Positions 9,402 through 17,407 of a stretch of DNA of 64,000 bases are shown here, in pieces. Made by a program: the position numbers and the translations under genes. Every line of letters begins with the position of its first letter. Within the stretch, counting starts at the first letter, position 1. Location: positions 4,003,253 to 4,067,252 of the forward strand of contig NZ_KQ947475.1 of NCBI RefSeq assembly GCF_001506075.1, in the 5' to 3' direction. The notes under the pieces were generated by a model. That model made no database searches. It was not told where the DNA came from and saw only the letters and a program-made list of their open reading frames with translations. Origin of the DNA: Vibrio sp. MEBiC08052 (lineage in GTDB: Bacteria > Pseudomonadota > Gammaproteobacteria > Enterobacterales > Vibrionaceae).

Positions 9402-10247
9402 ATGGAAATCAATCAAATTATTCTCAATAACAACTTGTTCAGATTTTCTTTGTATAAGAATCATCAATCTGAATCAGAACATGTGGTCATTTTTCTGCTT
9501 GGCGCTTTACAGGACATCGAATCAGTTGATTCATTCTCTCGTAAATTTTCTGAGCATCTGGATTGTTTAACTATAGAGATTCCGGGAACAGGAAAAACCA
9601 CTCCATTAGATTCAAACATTAGCATCAGAGAACAGACATTAATGCTATTAGAGTTCATTCACTATATGGGTATAAAAAGCGCTCATCTTATTGCTATATC
9701 ATATTCAACAGCCATTGCTGTAGAGTTATGCGACCTATGGCCTTATGTTTGCAGTTTATCTATTTGTGGTGGTGTCCCGGGCATACCGAAGTCAGGTAGG
9801 CAAGCCACAAAAAAAATGATTGCTGCTGCAATGCAAAGCCAAGAAGAATTTGCCCATACATTTACCCATTCAGTGACTGTGAACAACCCTAATATCCCCA
9901 GAAATAAAACCATTATCAAAGCGACTAAAAGGAGTATATATAATTTATCACCAGATCAAATTGATATATTTTTTGAGAATTCAATTCGATTATTAGTTCA
10001 CAATCCATCTTATGTAGAAAATATAAAAATACCCTGTACAGTTTGTGTTGGAGAATATGATCCATACGCAACTGTTGAAATTGTTAGAGGATTTTCAAAT
10101 CAATTAAAAAATAGTAACTTCGTGATAATTAAAAATGCAGATCATCTTGTTCATTTACAGCACCCAGATAAAGTTTATTCTGCAATGATCGCGCTAGCAT
10201 CATCATATGTTTCTATCGAAAAATCATTGCAAGACCTTACTAACTAA
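9402..10247 (+). CDS. Alpha/beta hydrolase with unusual nucleophile elbow
   Basis: 281 residues. An early strand (VVIFLLGALQD) is followed by a nucleophile elbow around Ser100 (AISYSTAIA), a later acidic loop (VGEYDPYATVE, Asp220) and a histidine loop (NADHLVHLQHP, His248). The spacing is right for a catalytic triad. The elbow lacks the canonical G-x-S-x-G glycines: Ala and Ser occupy those places. The gene is clearly more AT-rich than the housekeeping genes around it, as expected of transferred DNA. The ribosome site AAAAGGAG precedes ATG. It converges on the regulator gene at 10342. The substrate is unknown: ester, thioester or lactone are all possible. Confidence 0.75.
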   Translation: MEINQIILNNNLFRFSLYKNHQSESEHVVIFLLGALQDIESVDSFSRKFSEHLDCLTIEIPGTGKTTPLDSNISIREQTLMLLEFIHYMGIKSAHLIAISYSTAIAVELCDLWPYVCSLSICGGVPGIPKSGRQATKKMIAAAMQSQEEFAHTFTHSVTVNNPNIPRNKTIIKATKRSIYNLSPDQIDIFFENSIRLLVHNPSYVENIKIPCTVCVGEYDPYATVEIVRGFSNQLKNSNFVIIKNADHLVHLQHPDKVYSAMIALASSYVSIEKSLQDLTN

Positions 10248-10273
10248 GAGTTCATATTTTTAAATTTATATGA

Positions 10274-10318
10274 GGTATGGTCAACCCAAAATTTTGTGCA
10301 TTTTGAGTTGTCCATGCC
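10274..10318. terminator. Shared hairpin between convergent genes
   Basis: Inverted repeat of roughly 16 bp (GTCAACCCAAAAT region with ATTTTGAGTTG region and outer ATGG/CCAT) between the ends of the hydrolase and regulator genes. T/A-rich flanks would let it work in both directions. One or two mismatches are present. Confidence 0.55.
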
Positions 10319-10341
10319 CACTCAATGGTAAACATATCATT

Positions 10342-11226
10342 TTATTTATATAGTTCTGATAAGCTAATCAAAACCTTTGTCATCGGACCCCGTTCGTGGT
10401 GTTTCAGTCTTCTCAAGGCTTCAACTAATAAAGAATCTCGTACATGTTGAACCTGTCTAAGTTTATGAAACTCAGGAAAAGTTTTCATTGCACTGGTAAA
10501 GTTGGCATGAGAATCCAGTTTGAAACCAAGTTTTGCTCTAAATCCTATAGATACAGGCATAGGAACAATCTTATTAATGTCCTCTAACACATGATATTGG
10601 TACTCTGATAAGCCAGTCAAACGAGAAGCTGTCTCTACTGAAATATTGTACTCTTTCCTGAACTGTCTTGCTGTCACCGCAACAGAACGATAGTAGTCTA
10701 TTGCAAACTCTTCGATATCTAATTTCTCAGGTGGTAAGAGGTCACTATGATCTTCAATCACCCCATATTCTGATTCTAACTTTTGTCTGAATTCTAGAAA
10801 CTCTGATTTAGATGTATCGCTTAACATGCTAAAAATCATGTTAAGAAATTGATTGAGCATTTCGGTAGGTAAACGCCCCAGACAGATTAATGCTTCAACA
10901 GCGTTATCGTCCATACCTCGATAAAACTCTTTAATTTTAAAACCATAATAAAATGCAGTCATCGGAACCATCGTTACCCATGAGTATGCAGCAACAACAT
11001 GAATAGGACGCATTGACTGATAACTTTGTTGCATGTAACGCTTTAACGTGTTCCCGTTAATGCCTGAAAATTTTTTTTCCAATTCTCTAAATGTTAATTT
11101 TTGGGTGCGTCTCACATATGACATTGCAACTGAAATATCAGAGTCTATATCTTTCAACATCTCATTTAAATGAGCAATCTCTTGCTCAGATACTACTAAA
11201 CCTTTCTTATTTCCATATTCAGCCAT
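10342..11226 (-). CDS. Predicted helix-turn-helix regulator, unknown family
   Basis: 294 residues, no signal peptide or membrane segment. Two segments look like helix-turn-helix DNA-binding elements. The first is near the N-terminus (KLTFRELEKKFSGINGNTLKRYMQ, about residues 43-66). The second is in the last third (ISVETASRLTGLSEYQYHVLEDI). The middle is helical and may bind a ligand or dimerise. AT-rich composition matches the hydrolase gene, with which it converges. I cannot assign a known regulator family, so the regulatory role is inference from the two helix-turn-helix-like patches. The 190 bp upstream is AT-rich and probably holds its promoter. Confidence 0.5.
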   Translation of the reverse strand: MAEYGNKKGLVVSEQEIAHLNEMLKDIDSDISVAMSYVRRTQKLTFRELEKKFSGINGNTLKRYMQQSYQSMRPIHVVAAYSWVTMVPMTAFYYGFKIKEFYRGMDDNAVEALICLGRLPTEMLNQFLNMIFSMLSDTSKSEFLEFRQKLESEYGVIEDHSDLLPPEKLDIEEFAIDYYRSVAVTARQFRKEYNISVETASRLTGLSEYQYHVLEDINKIVPMPVSIGFRAKLGFKLDSHANFTSAMKTFPEFHKLRQVQHVRDSLLVEALRRLKHHERGPMTKVLISLSELYK

Positions 11227-11417
11227 ATATACTTAATCCAACTGTTAAAATTGATATTCCATTAATTACATAGGCACAAAGGTTATTAATTTTTTCAGAT
11301 ATGTCAATCTTGTTTGTGTGTCATTTTTGCTCACAATATCTATGAATAATTAATTTTACATCATATGTTCAATATATGTTTTCACTAAAGTCTATTATTA
11401 ATTCATACAAAATACAC

Positions 11418-11636
11418 TTATTCACAGAACTCCAAGTTAAAAGAAGGCGCTAAGCTGAACTCTATCCGCCACGCAAAAACACGGGTGATGAATTTACGTC
11501 CGGCAGTCATCCCCCCTTTTAAAGCCCTGACCAATTCGTTATCACAATATTGACTGGTTTTCACCGCTCCGGTGATTTGGTCCACAGAAAGCTCATAGTA
11601 GGGTTTAAATACCTGTGCTTGGCGCTCACAGAACAT
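11418..11636 (-). pseudogene. Gene remnant next to repeat copy 2
   Basis: A 72-codon open frame (C-terminus SLAPSFNLEFCE) that starts within 35 bp of the repeat boundary and meets an in-frame TAG upstream. No ribosome site is visible. The neighbouring sequence in another frame also reads protein-like for a few residues. This suggests the tail of a longer gene cut off by arrival of the repeat or by rearrangement. I do not recognise the parent family. It could also be an unrelated short open frame. Confidence 0.3.
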
Positions 11637-11668
11637 TACAAGTTTTATATTCCCAGCCGTCGGCTCCT

Positions 11669-11932
11669 AAATTTGACGCACAATCACGTTCTCCGATTTC
11701 AGAGGCATTGGTGCTCTGTGCGCCAGTTACTCTTGCCAAGATGCAAGAGTGACCAGAAGATCTTTTTGTTTGGCTTGGGCACGAGTTGTCCAGAACCAGC
11801 TTTTACGGGCGTCCTGCCCGGAAAATCCTAACCATTCATCCATGAATGGTTTTCTTGGTTGGGTGGTTTGTTTGAGTGAAGTGAAACATGTTTAGAACGA
11901 AGCTAAATTGATCGATGCTCTCAGGGTAAAAA
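11669..11932 (+). repeat. Dispersed multi-hairpin repeat, copy 2
   Basis: Direct repeat of 6344-6605. Differences include compensatory or neutral changes in the hairpins: the third stem is here the longer AACCATTCA...TGAATGGTT. Conservation of the stems in spite of loop changes suggests structure matters. It ends about 30 bp before the stop of the gene at 11964. Confidence 0.8.
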
Positions 11933-11963
11933 ATCAGAAAACCGTATTCAGCATATTTGTCAC

Positions 11964-12854
11964 TCACCAATGCTCCACCACACATACAGAGTGATTGGTC
12001 ACCGCACCGTGATCGACATTAATCCAGTCCGGGGCGGTAATGGTGTAGGTGTTTTGTGGCCGGGTATAGACGGTGATTTCTTCTGCGCTGATTTGGTCGT
12101 TTTCATAGATGATCAAACGGCGTTTTTGCAGGAGCAACGTCCGGGCATCGAGCCATAATTGCAGGCTGACCGATGTATTGCTTTGATCAGATTTATTGCC
12201 TTGGTGCGGTGTCTGGGTCATGCGTAGAAACAGATAAGGAGTTTGATGAATGGTGGCCCGGCCCACGTATTCGAGTCGCAGATCCGAGAGTTCAGTAACG
12301 ATGTGCTCCGGCATGAAGTTTTGGTTAAAAGTGATTCGTTCTCTGATTTGTGCCTGATCCTCAATATCAAACCATAGCCCGGTATTGATAAACAGGTGCT
12401 GACCAAGGTTGATCCATTCGTCTAAAGCATATTTATCCCCGTCCCGGATCGCCTGACTGACATGCGCCTGATCCGGTTTGATACAGTCGATACGCCAGCT
12501 CTGAAGAATCCCCTTGTTGGTCGCACTTTGATATGACAGTGCTGAAAAGCACTGCTCACGGTTTGCCGCCTGAATGATATTGTCAATCAACCCTTTCGGC
12601 GGTTCGATTGCTGTCCATCCTGAATCCGGCAACTGAATATTTTGTTGCAGAATCAGCGCGATTTCTCCGGTCATTTCATGCGGTGTCGTCCCGGAAAAAA
12701 TACTTTTGGCCGTCGGTGGCGTCGCAAACTCAACATTCGCTACATCCTGTTGGGTATTTTTTTGATTGATGTAGGCAAGCCAAATTGCTCCAACCATGAT
12801 GAGGCCAAAGAACACAGCTACAAAAGTAATCATCAAAATTGCTGACTGGCTCAT
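11964..12854 (-). CDS. Membrane-anchored protein of unknown function
   Basis: 296 residues with one N-terminal membrane segment (ILMITFVAVFFGLIMVGAIW, residues 6-25) and a long periplasmic part. Two cysteines (in REQCFS and RIDCIK) could form a disulfide. The C-terminal half is beta-rich (RLEYVGRATIHQTPYLFLRM; LQLWLDARTLLLQKRRLIIYEN) and ends with VCVVEHW. No family is recognised. It is transcribed away from the GH25 muramidase gene, with about 300 bp between them, and probably belongs to the same accessory set. Confidence 0.6.
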   Translation of the reverse strand: MSQSAILMITFVAVFFGLIMVGAIWLAYINQKNTQQDVANVEFATPPTAKSIFSGTTPHEMTGEIALILQQNIQLPDSGWTAIEPPKGLIDNIIQAANREQCFSALSYQSATNKGILQSWRIDCIKPDQAHVSQAIRDGDKYALDEWINLGQHLFINTGLWFDIEDQAQIRERITFNQNFMPEHIVTELSDLRLEYVGRATIHQTPYLFLRMTQTPHQGNKSDQSNTSVSLQLWLDARTLLLQKRRLIIYENDQISAEEITVYTRPQNTYTITAPDWINVDHGAVTNHSVCVVEHW

Positions 12855-13152
12855 CTGAATTACCTATCCATACTGTGCAACCGATAGAGTCATTATATAC
12901 CTGAATGATTGTATATGCGTATGATTGATAGTTTCGTTGTAACGCCGGTAAGCATGACATCGACGGTTCAATTTGGCGTCAGGAGGGGCGGTTAAATTCG
13001 TCGAAAACACCGAGTTTCGAGGCAATGTCGTCGATAACATGGCAAAACTGAGTACAAGATTAACGGTTAGAACGGAACCCATTAGCGGCATCTGTTTATG
13101 GCAGGTGACGACAGAAAAAGCAGTGGCAGGGCAAGTGGGACCGGGAGAAGCA

Positions 13153-14073
13153 ATGGCAGGGAATGCGATGACAGCAAGCGTCACGACAGAGAAAGGGATG
13201 GCAGTGAAAGCGGTATTATTTGCTGTTGTGGTCGGGCTATTGGTCGGGAGCTATCTGTTCCTCTCCCGGCCGTTGCTTCATTCATTATCAAGCGCAATGC
13301 CATCAGCGGCCAAATCGTCCGGTTCATTACCGGCACCAGCGATTCCGGCTACACCCCGTTCACCTCAGACGGAACAATCAATATCGTCACACCCGGAGGA
13401 TCGTGATGTGGTCGTTTCGCGTGTCACCGCATCACAGGAACAAACCGAGGGAAAACGTCATCGGGTGCATGGGATTGATGTGTCTCACGATCAGGGGCAG
13501 GTGGTGTGGCGCGATGTGATTGCATCCGGGATCGACTTTGTCTATCTGAAAGCGTCGGACGGGATGACGTTTCTCGATCCGATGTTTGCCGCCAATATGC
13601 AGGCGCTGATGCCGCATCCGATTCTTGTCGGGGCTTACCACTTTTTTGAAGCCGGGGATGACCCCCACCGACAACTGCATAATTTTTTGCGGGCGACCCA
13701 AGGGCACCCACTCACGCTGGCACCGATGGTGGATGTCGAAGTGTCGCGGGGTGTCAAACCGAAAGTATTACAAGCCCGTTTGCGGCAGTTTTTAAAAGGG
13801 GTTGAAAAAGCGACAGGGTGTATACCGGTGATCTATTCCTATGGTGATTTCTGGCAGGCCTATATCGGGCGCTCGTTCAATGATTATCCGTTTTGGCTGG
13901 CTGACTATTCAGCGGAAATATCGCGACCGACAGGATTGCAGCATATTCAGCTCTGGCAGCACTCTGAACGAGGGCGGCTGCCGGGAATTCGCGGTGCGGT
14001 GGATCTGGATAAAGCCCTTGATAATATGGCTCTGGAAACGATTCGTTGTCAGGTCCGCCGGGGGGTAATATGA
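13153..14073 (+). CDS. Membrane-anchored GH25 muramidase
   Basis: 306 residues from the chosen ATG, which has a good GGGAGAA site six bases upstream. The frame stays open further back (to 12973, or ATG at 13039), and ATG 13198 is a further candidate. A membrane segment (AVLFAVVVGLLVGSYLFL) is followed by a Ser/Pro-rich linker and a glycoside hydrolase family 25 domain over the last ~200 residues. Key features are HGIDVSHDQG at the domain start, the catalytic DVE in APMVDVEVS, the aromatic barrel strands and the closing VDLDKA. GH25 enzymes cut peptidoglycan between MurNAc and GlcNAc. Anchored to the inner membrane with a periplasmic enzyme, it could remodel the wall for a secretion machine or act as an effector. 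It is translationally coupled (ATGA) to the next gene. Confidence 0.8.
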   Translation: MAGNAMTASVTTEKGMAVKAVLFAVVVGLLVGSYLFLSRPLLHSLSSAMPSAAKSSGSLPAPAIPATPRSPQTEQSISSHPEDRDVVVSRVTASQEQTEGKRHRVHGIDVSHDQGQVVWRDVIASGIDFVYLKASDGMTFLDPMFAANMQALMPHPILVGAYHFFEAGDDPHRQLHNFLRATQGHPLTLAPMVDVEVSRGVKPKVLQARLRQFLKGVEKATGCIPVIYSYGDFWQAYIGRSFNDYPFWLADYSAEISRPTGLQHIQLWQHSERGRLPGIRGAVDLDKALDNMALETIRCQVRRGVI

Positions 14074-15077
14074 GTACAACCGCAACACCGAAACCGCCCG
14101 TTCAACAAAGCGCAGTGGCGGAGAAACCCTCTGTTTCTCATTCGGAAGAATCATCTTCGCCCACTCGCAAGACGGCCGATTCTAAGGCATCATCCGCTTC
14201 ACAAATCAGCCGTTGGTGGCTGTTGTGTGCCATTGTGTTGATCGGGGGCGCTGCTTTTTTCTGGTGGTCCGCGCCGTCTTCTCCGGCAGGCGGTGACCCG
14301 ACCGGCGATCCGTTATATCGTGCAAACTTGTTGTATCTGACCCACACGGAGCAGGAAGCCGGTGCAGAACTATTGCACTTGCTGGAGCTGGATGCCCTGA
14401 TCAATGTCGCCGGTAGCAGTCAGTTCGGGGTGTCGTTTATTGTCGATATGAATGTTGAAGTGGGTCGCATTCTGAAGCGGCTGAATCAGGTTCTTGAACG
14501 GGGCTCTGAAGCGGTCGCGGTTGCTCTGGCGGCTATTGCGTTATTGCGGGTGGTGGTGATTGTTGCAGAACTGGCAACGCCTTGGCTGTTTCTGATTTTT
14601 ATCGGTCTTTGCCTGAGCTGGCTGATACTGGCTCTGGTTCACCGCGCTGTTTTGCAATGGTCCGTTGCCAAAAAGTTGTTACGCCTGACAGCGACGTTGT
14701 TTTTGCTCTGCTGGCTGATCATTCCCTACGCGCTGCATTTGAGTGTTGTGGTGAGCACTGTGATTGAGAAGAATTTTACTGAGCCGACTGGCTTCGGGTA
14801 TTTCTCTGCGGTTGCCGGTGAACTTCAAGGTCATGAACGTCATCATGGCGATCTGAAAGCACATGCCAAAAGCAGTGTGGCGTTGCTGCATAAGGCAACA
14901 TCCGCAAAACTCCATCAGAAAGTCGAACGCGGTCTGTTGGTGGTGATTCAGTTTGCCATCAAAATGTTGTTGGGGTTGATCGTCGTGCCGCTGGGGCTTG
15001 CGGTGTTATTGCATCATCTGTTATGCCGGGTTTTACTGCACCACCTGATGGTTGAAAAACCGTTTGTGCCGGTGTAG
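14070..15077 (+). CDS. Polytopic membrane protein paired with the GH25 enzyme
   Basis: 335 residues, starting at the ATG that overlaps the muramidase stop, with a run of G upstream. The first ~45 residues are Ser/Thr/Pro-rich and cytoplasmic-looking. A membrane segment follows (WWLLCAIVLIGGAAFFWW), then a periplasmic stretch, then about four more hydrophobic segments (for instance AVALAAIALLRVVVIVAEL, LFLIFIGLCLSWLILALV, LFLLCWLIIPYALHLSVVV, LLGLIVVPLGLAVLL). No known family. Tight coupling with the GH25 gene suggests it is its partner: immunity, export helper or scaffold. None of these is shown by the sequence. Confidence 0.65.
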   Translation: MSTTATPKPPVQQSAVAEKPSVSHSEESSSPTRKTADSKASSASQISRWWLLCAIVLIGGAAFFWWSAPSSPAGGDPTGDPLYRANLLYLTHTEQEAGAELLHLLELDALINVAGSSQFGVSFIVDMNVEVGRILKRLNQVLERGSEAVAVALAAIALLRVVVIVAELATPWLFLIFIGLCLSWLILALVHRAVLQWSVAKKLLRLTATLFLLCWLIIPYALHLSVVVSTVIEKNFTEPTGFGYFSAVAGELQGHERHHGDLKAHAKSSVALLHKATSAKLHQKVERGLLVVIQFAIKMLLGLIVVPLGLAVLLHHLLCRVLLHHLMVEKPFVPV

Positions 15078-15242
15078 TTCGTGGCTGCAGCCCGTATATT
15101 GATAGGCGGGAATTGAAACCGCAACAGGGCTGGAAATAGTCATCAGATTCTATACGTTTATTTTCATAATCATGATTCACTCATCAAATCACGTTTATTC
15201 AGTGATCTCCTTCAATATTTTTAGTGAGTTTAAGTGACTTTC

Positions 15243-15258
15243 ACTGATCTGCTTCACA
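15243..15258 (+). promoter_or_regulatory. Candidate CRP site upstream of rbsD
   Basis: ACTGA-N6-TCACA: the right half matches the CRP consensus exactly and the left half partly. Catabolite control of ribose operons by CRP is established in E. coli; this particular site is a prediction. Confidence 0.35.
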
Positions 15259-15306
15259 GTCTGAATTTTACTGGGATTCAAACTTTTCAGATTCATATAT
15301 GATTTT

Positions 15307-15322
15307 ATCGAAACGTTTCGAT
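15307..15322. promoter_or_regulatory. RbsR operator upstream of rbsD
   Basis: Perfect 16-bp palindrome ATCGAAACGTTTCGAT, 91 bp before the rbsD start. LacI-family repressors recognise such sites with a central CG, and the core CGAAACGTTTCG is the RbsR-type motif. RbsR is encoded at the end of the same operon, giving a self-contained ribose-responsive circuit. The remaining 15078-15412 holds AT-rich promoter DNA and no gene. Confidence 0.85.
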
Positions 15323-15412
15323 GAGTGTTTTTTATACATTTGATTCGGAACTCAACGGCAAAAGTTGATCATGAGACTGATCGGTGTTTTGCACGATTGT
15401 TGAGGCATTGTG

Positions 15413-15832
15413 ATGAAAAAAAATCAGTTATTGAATTCAGAGCTCTCTTATTTGGTTGCGACATTGGGACATACGGATGAAGTGACGGTCTGTGATGCCG
15501 GATTACCCATTCCGGAAACAACATCGCGTATTGATCTTGCTTTAACTTACGGTGTGCCGGGATTTATTGAAACGGTGCGCACGTTATTGGCAGAAATGCA
15601 GATCGAAGGGGTGGTGCTTGCTGCCGAGTTTCGTGAAGTCAGCCCGCATTTACATACAGAATTGCAAGATTTACTGGCAATTGAAGAGCAAAAGACCGGT
15701 AAAACGATTCGTCGGACCTATATTAGTCATGAAGCGTTTAAGAGCCGTTCCGGAGAGAGTCGGGCAGTTGTGCGGACAGGTGAATGCACACCGTATGCCA
15801 ATGTTATTTTTCAGGCCGGTGTCGTTTTTTAG
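15413..15832 (+). CDS. rbsD: D-ribose pyranase RbsD
   Basis: 139 residues, exactly the E. coli length. It interconverts the beta-pyranose and furanose forms of ribose so that ribokinase gets the form it uses. Visible conserved pieces are MKKNQLLNSELS, LGHTDEVTVCDAGLPIP (including the catalytic-site His and Asp) and RTGECTPYANVIFQAGV near the end. ATG at 15413 is chosen over the GTG one codon earlier, matching the family start. First gene of the rbs operon; rbsA follows after 69 bp. Confidence 0.95.
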   Translation: MKKNQLLNSELSYLVATLGHTDEVTVCDAGLPIPETTSRIDLALTYGVPGFIETVRTLLAEMQIEGVVLAAEFREVSPHLHTELQDLLAIEEQKTGKTIRRTYISHEAFKSRSGESRAVVRTGECTPYANVIFQAGVVF

Positions 15833-15901
15833 TCCGGGAACAGGTAGTTCGGGAACCGATAGTAGTTCCGGCAGCATTCCAGAGTGAATTGAGGTGAAAT
15901 C

Positions 15902-17407
15902 ATGGTAGAACCCATTTTAGCGCTCAGCCAGATAGACAAAGCATTTCCCGGCGTGAAAGCGCTCGATGGTGCCAGCTTGAATGTCTATCCGGGACGAGTG
16001 ATGGCGTTGATGGGAGAAAACGGCGCAGGAAAATCCACACTGATGAAAGTGTTGACTGGCATTTATACCAAGGATGCCGGAGAGATTATTTATCAACAAG
16101 AGCGTGCTGCTTTTGCCGGGCCGAGAGATTCTCAGGAAGCCGGTATTTCTATTATTCATCAGGAGTTAAATCTGATTCCTGAGTTGACGATTGCAGAGAA
16201 TATCTTTTTGGGGCGGGAAAAGATCAATCGTTTCGGTCGGATCTTGTGGCAAGAGATGTATCAGGATGCCGACCGTTTGTTGGCCCGTCTGAATGTGCGT
16301 CGTAGCTCGAAAACACTACTGGGTCAACTGAGCCTCGGTGAGCAGCAGATGATCGAAATTGCCAAAGCGCTTTCGTTTAAATCGAAAGTCATCATCATGG
16401 ATGAACCGACAGATGCCCTGACCGATACGGAAACAGAATCGCTGTTTAGTGTGATCCGGGAGCTTCGCGATCAGGGATGTGGCATTGTTTATATTTCGCA
16501 CCGACTGAAAGAAATCTTTGAGATTTGTGATGACGTCACGGTGCTGCGTGACGGTAAGTTTATTGGTCAGCGCCCGGTTGAAGAGATCGATGAAGACACG
16601 CTGATTGAAATGATGGTCGGACGTAAACTTGATGAGCAGTATCCGCGGATGGATTCGATGACGGGTGAGATCTCGATGGAAGTGAGCGATTTGACCGGGT
16701 CAGGGGTTCATGATGTGAGTTTTGTCCTGAAACGCGGTGAAATTCTGGGGATATCCGGATTGATGGGGGCAGGGCGTACCGAGTTGATGAAAGTGATTTA
16801 TGGTGCATTTCCCCGGGAGAAAGGGGAAGTGAGATTAGACGGCAAGATCGTCTCACCGAACACGCCTCAAGAAGGTTTGGCCAGCGGCATCGCTTATATC
16901 TCGGAAGACCGTAAAGGTGACGGGCTCGTTCTGGGTTTATCTGTCAAAGAGAATATGTCGCTGTGTGCCCTGAATTACCTATCGAAAGGGATGCAAATTG
17001 ACCATCAGAATGAGAGAGAGGCCGTCGCAGATTTCATCCGTCTGTTTAATATTAAAACCCCTTCTCAGGATCAGATTATCGGTAATTTATCAGGTGGAAA
17101 TCAGCAAAAAGTGGCGATTGCCAAGGGGCTGATGACGCGCCCCAAAGTGCTGATTCTCGATGAACCGACCCGCGGTGTGGATGTCGGGGCGAAAAAAGAG
17201 ATCTATCAACTGATTAACCAATTTAAAGCGGAAGGGATGAGTATCATTCTTGTGTCTTCCGAAATGCCGGAAGTCCTCGGAATGAGCGACAGAATTCTTG
17301 TCATGCATGAAGGACGCATTAGTGGCGAGTTTGCGGCGCAAGATGCCAATCAAGAAAACCTGCTGGCGTGTGCCGTGGGTAAGCATATTCACGAGGTAGC
17401 AGCATGA
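15902..17407 (+). CDS. rbsA: Ribose ABC transporter ATP-binding protein RbsA
   Basis: 501 residues, two ABC cassettes in tandem as in all sugar importers of this class. The first has Walker A GENGAGKST, signature LSLGEQQ and Walker B IIMDEPTD. The second half has signature LSGGNQQK and Walker B LILDEPTRGVD; its Walker A position is degenerate (GLMGAGRTEL), normal for RbsA/MglA. It powers ribose uptake through RbsC with RbsB. Its stop overlaps the rbsC start by four bases. Confidence 0.95.
   Translation: MVEPILALSQIDKAFPGVKALDGASLNVYPGRVMALMGENGAGKSTLMKVLTGIYTKDAGEIIYQQERAAFAGPRDSQEAGISIIHQELNLIPELTIAENIFLGREKINRFGRILWQEMYQDADRLLARLNVRRSSKTLLGQLSLGEQQMIEIAKALSFKSKVIIMDEPTDALTDTETESLFSVIRELRDQGCGIVYISHRLKEIFEICDDVTVLRDGKFIGQRPVEEIDEDTLIEMMVGRKLDEQYPRMDSMTGEISMEVSDLTGSGVHDVSFVLKRGEILGISGLMGAGRTELMKVIYGAFPREKGEVRLDGKIVSPNTPQEGLASGIAYISEDRKGDGLVLGLSVKENMSLCALNYLSKGMQIDHQNEREAVADFIRLFNIKTPSQDQIIGNLSGGNQQKVAIAKGLMTRPKVLILDEPTRGVDVGAKKEIYQLINQFKAEGMSIILVSSEMPEVLGMSDRILVMHEGRISGEFAAQDANQENLLACAVGKHIHEVAA

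Noticed and set aside
11550..11831. Open frame across repeat copy 2
   Set aside because: Overlaps the gene remnant on the other strand and the repeat; no ribosome site.
6344..11932. Repeats as integron attC (VCR-like) sites
   Set aside because: Lack the paired attC core motifs and no integrase is nearby; structure is three separate hairpins.
13098..13406. Alternative frame inside the GH25 linker, partly protein-like at its end
   Set aside because: Overlaps the linker of a clearly coding frame; Arg/Ser/Asp-rich beginning looks like an out-of-frame reading.
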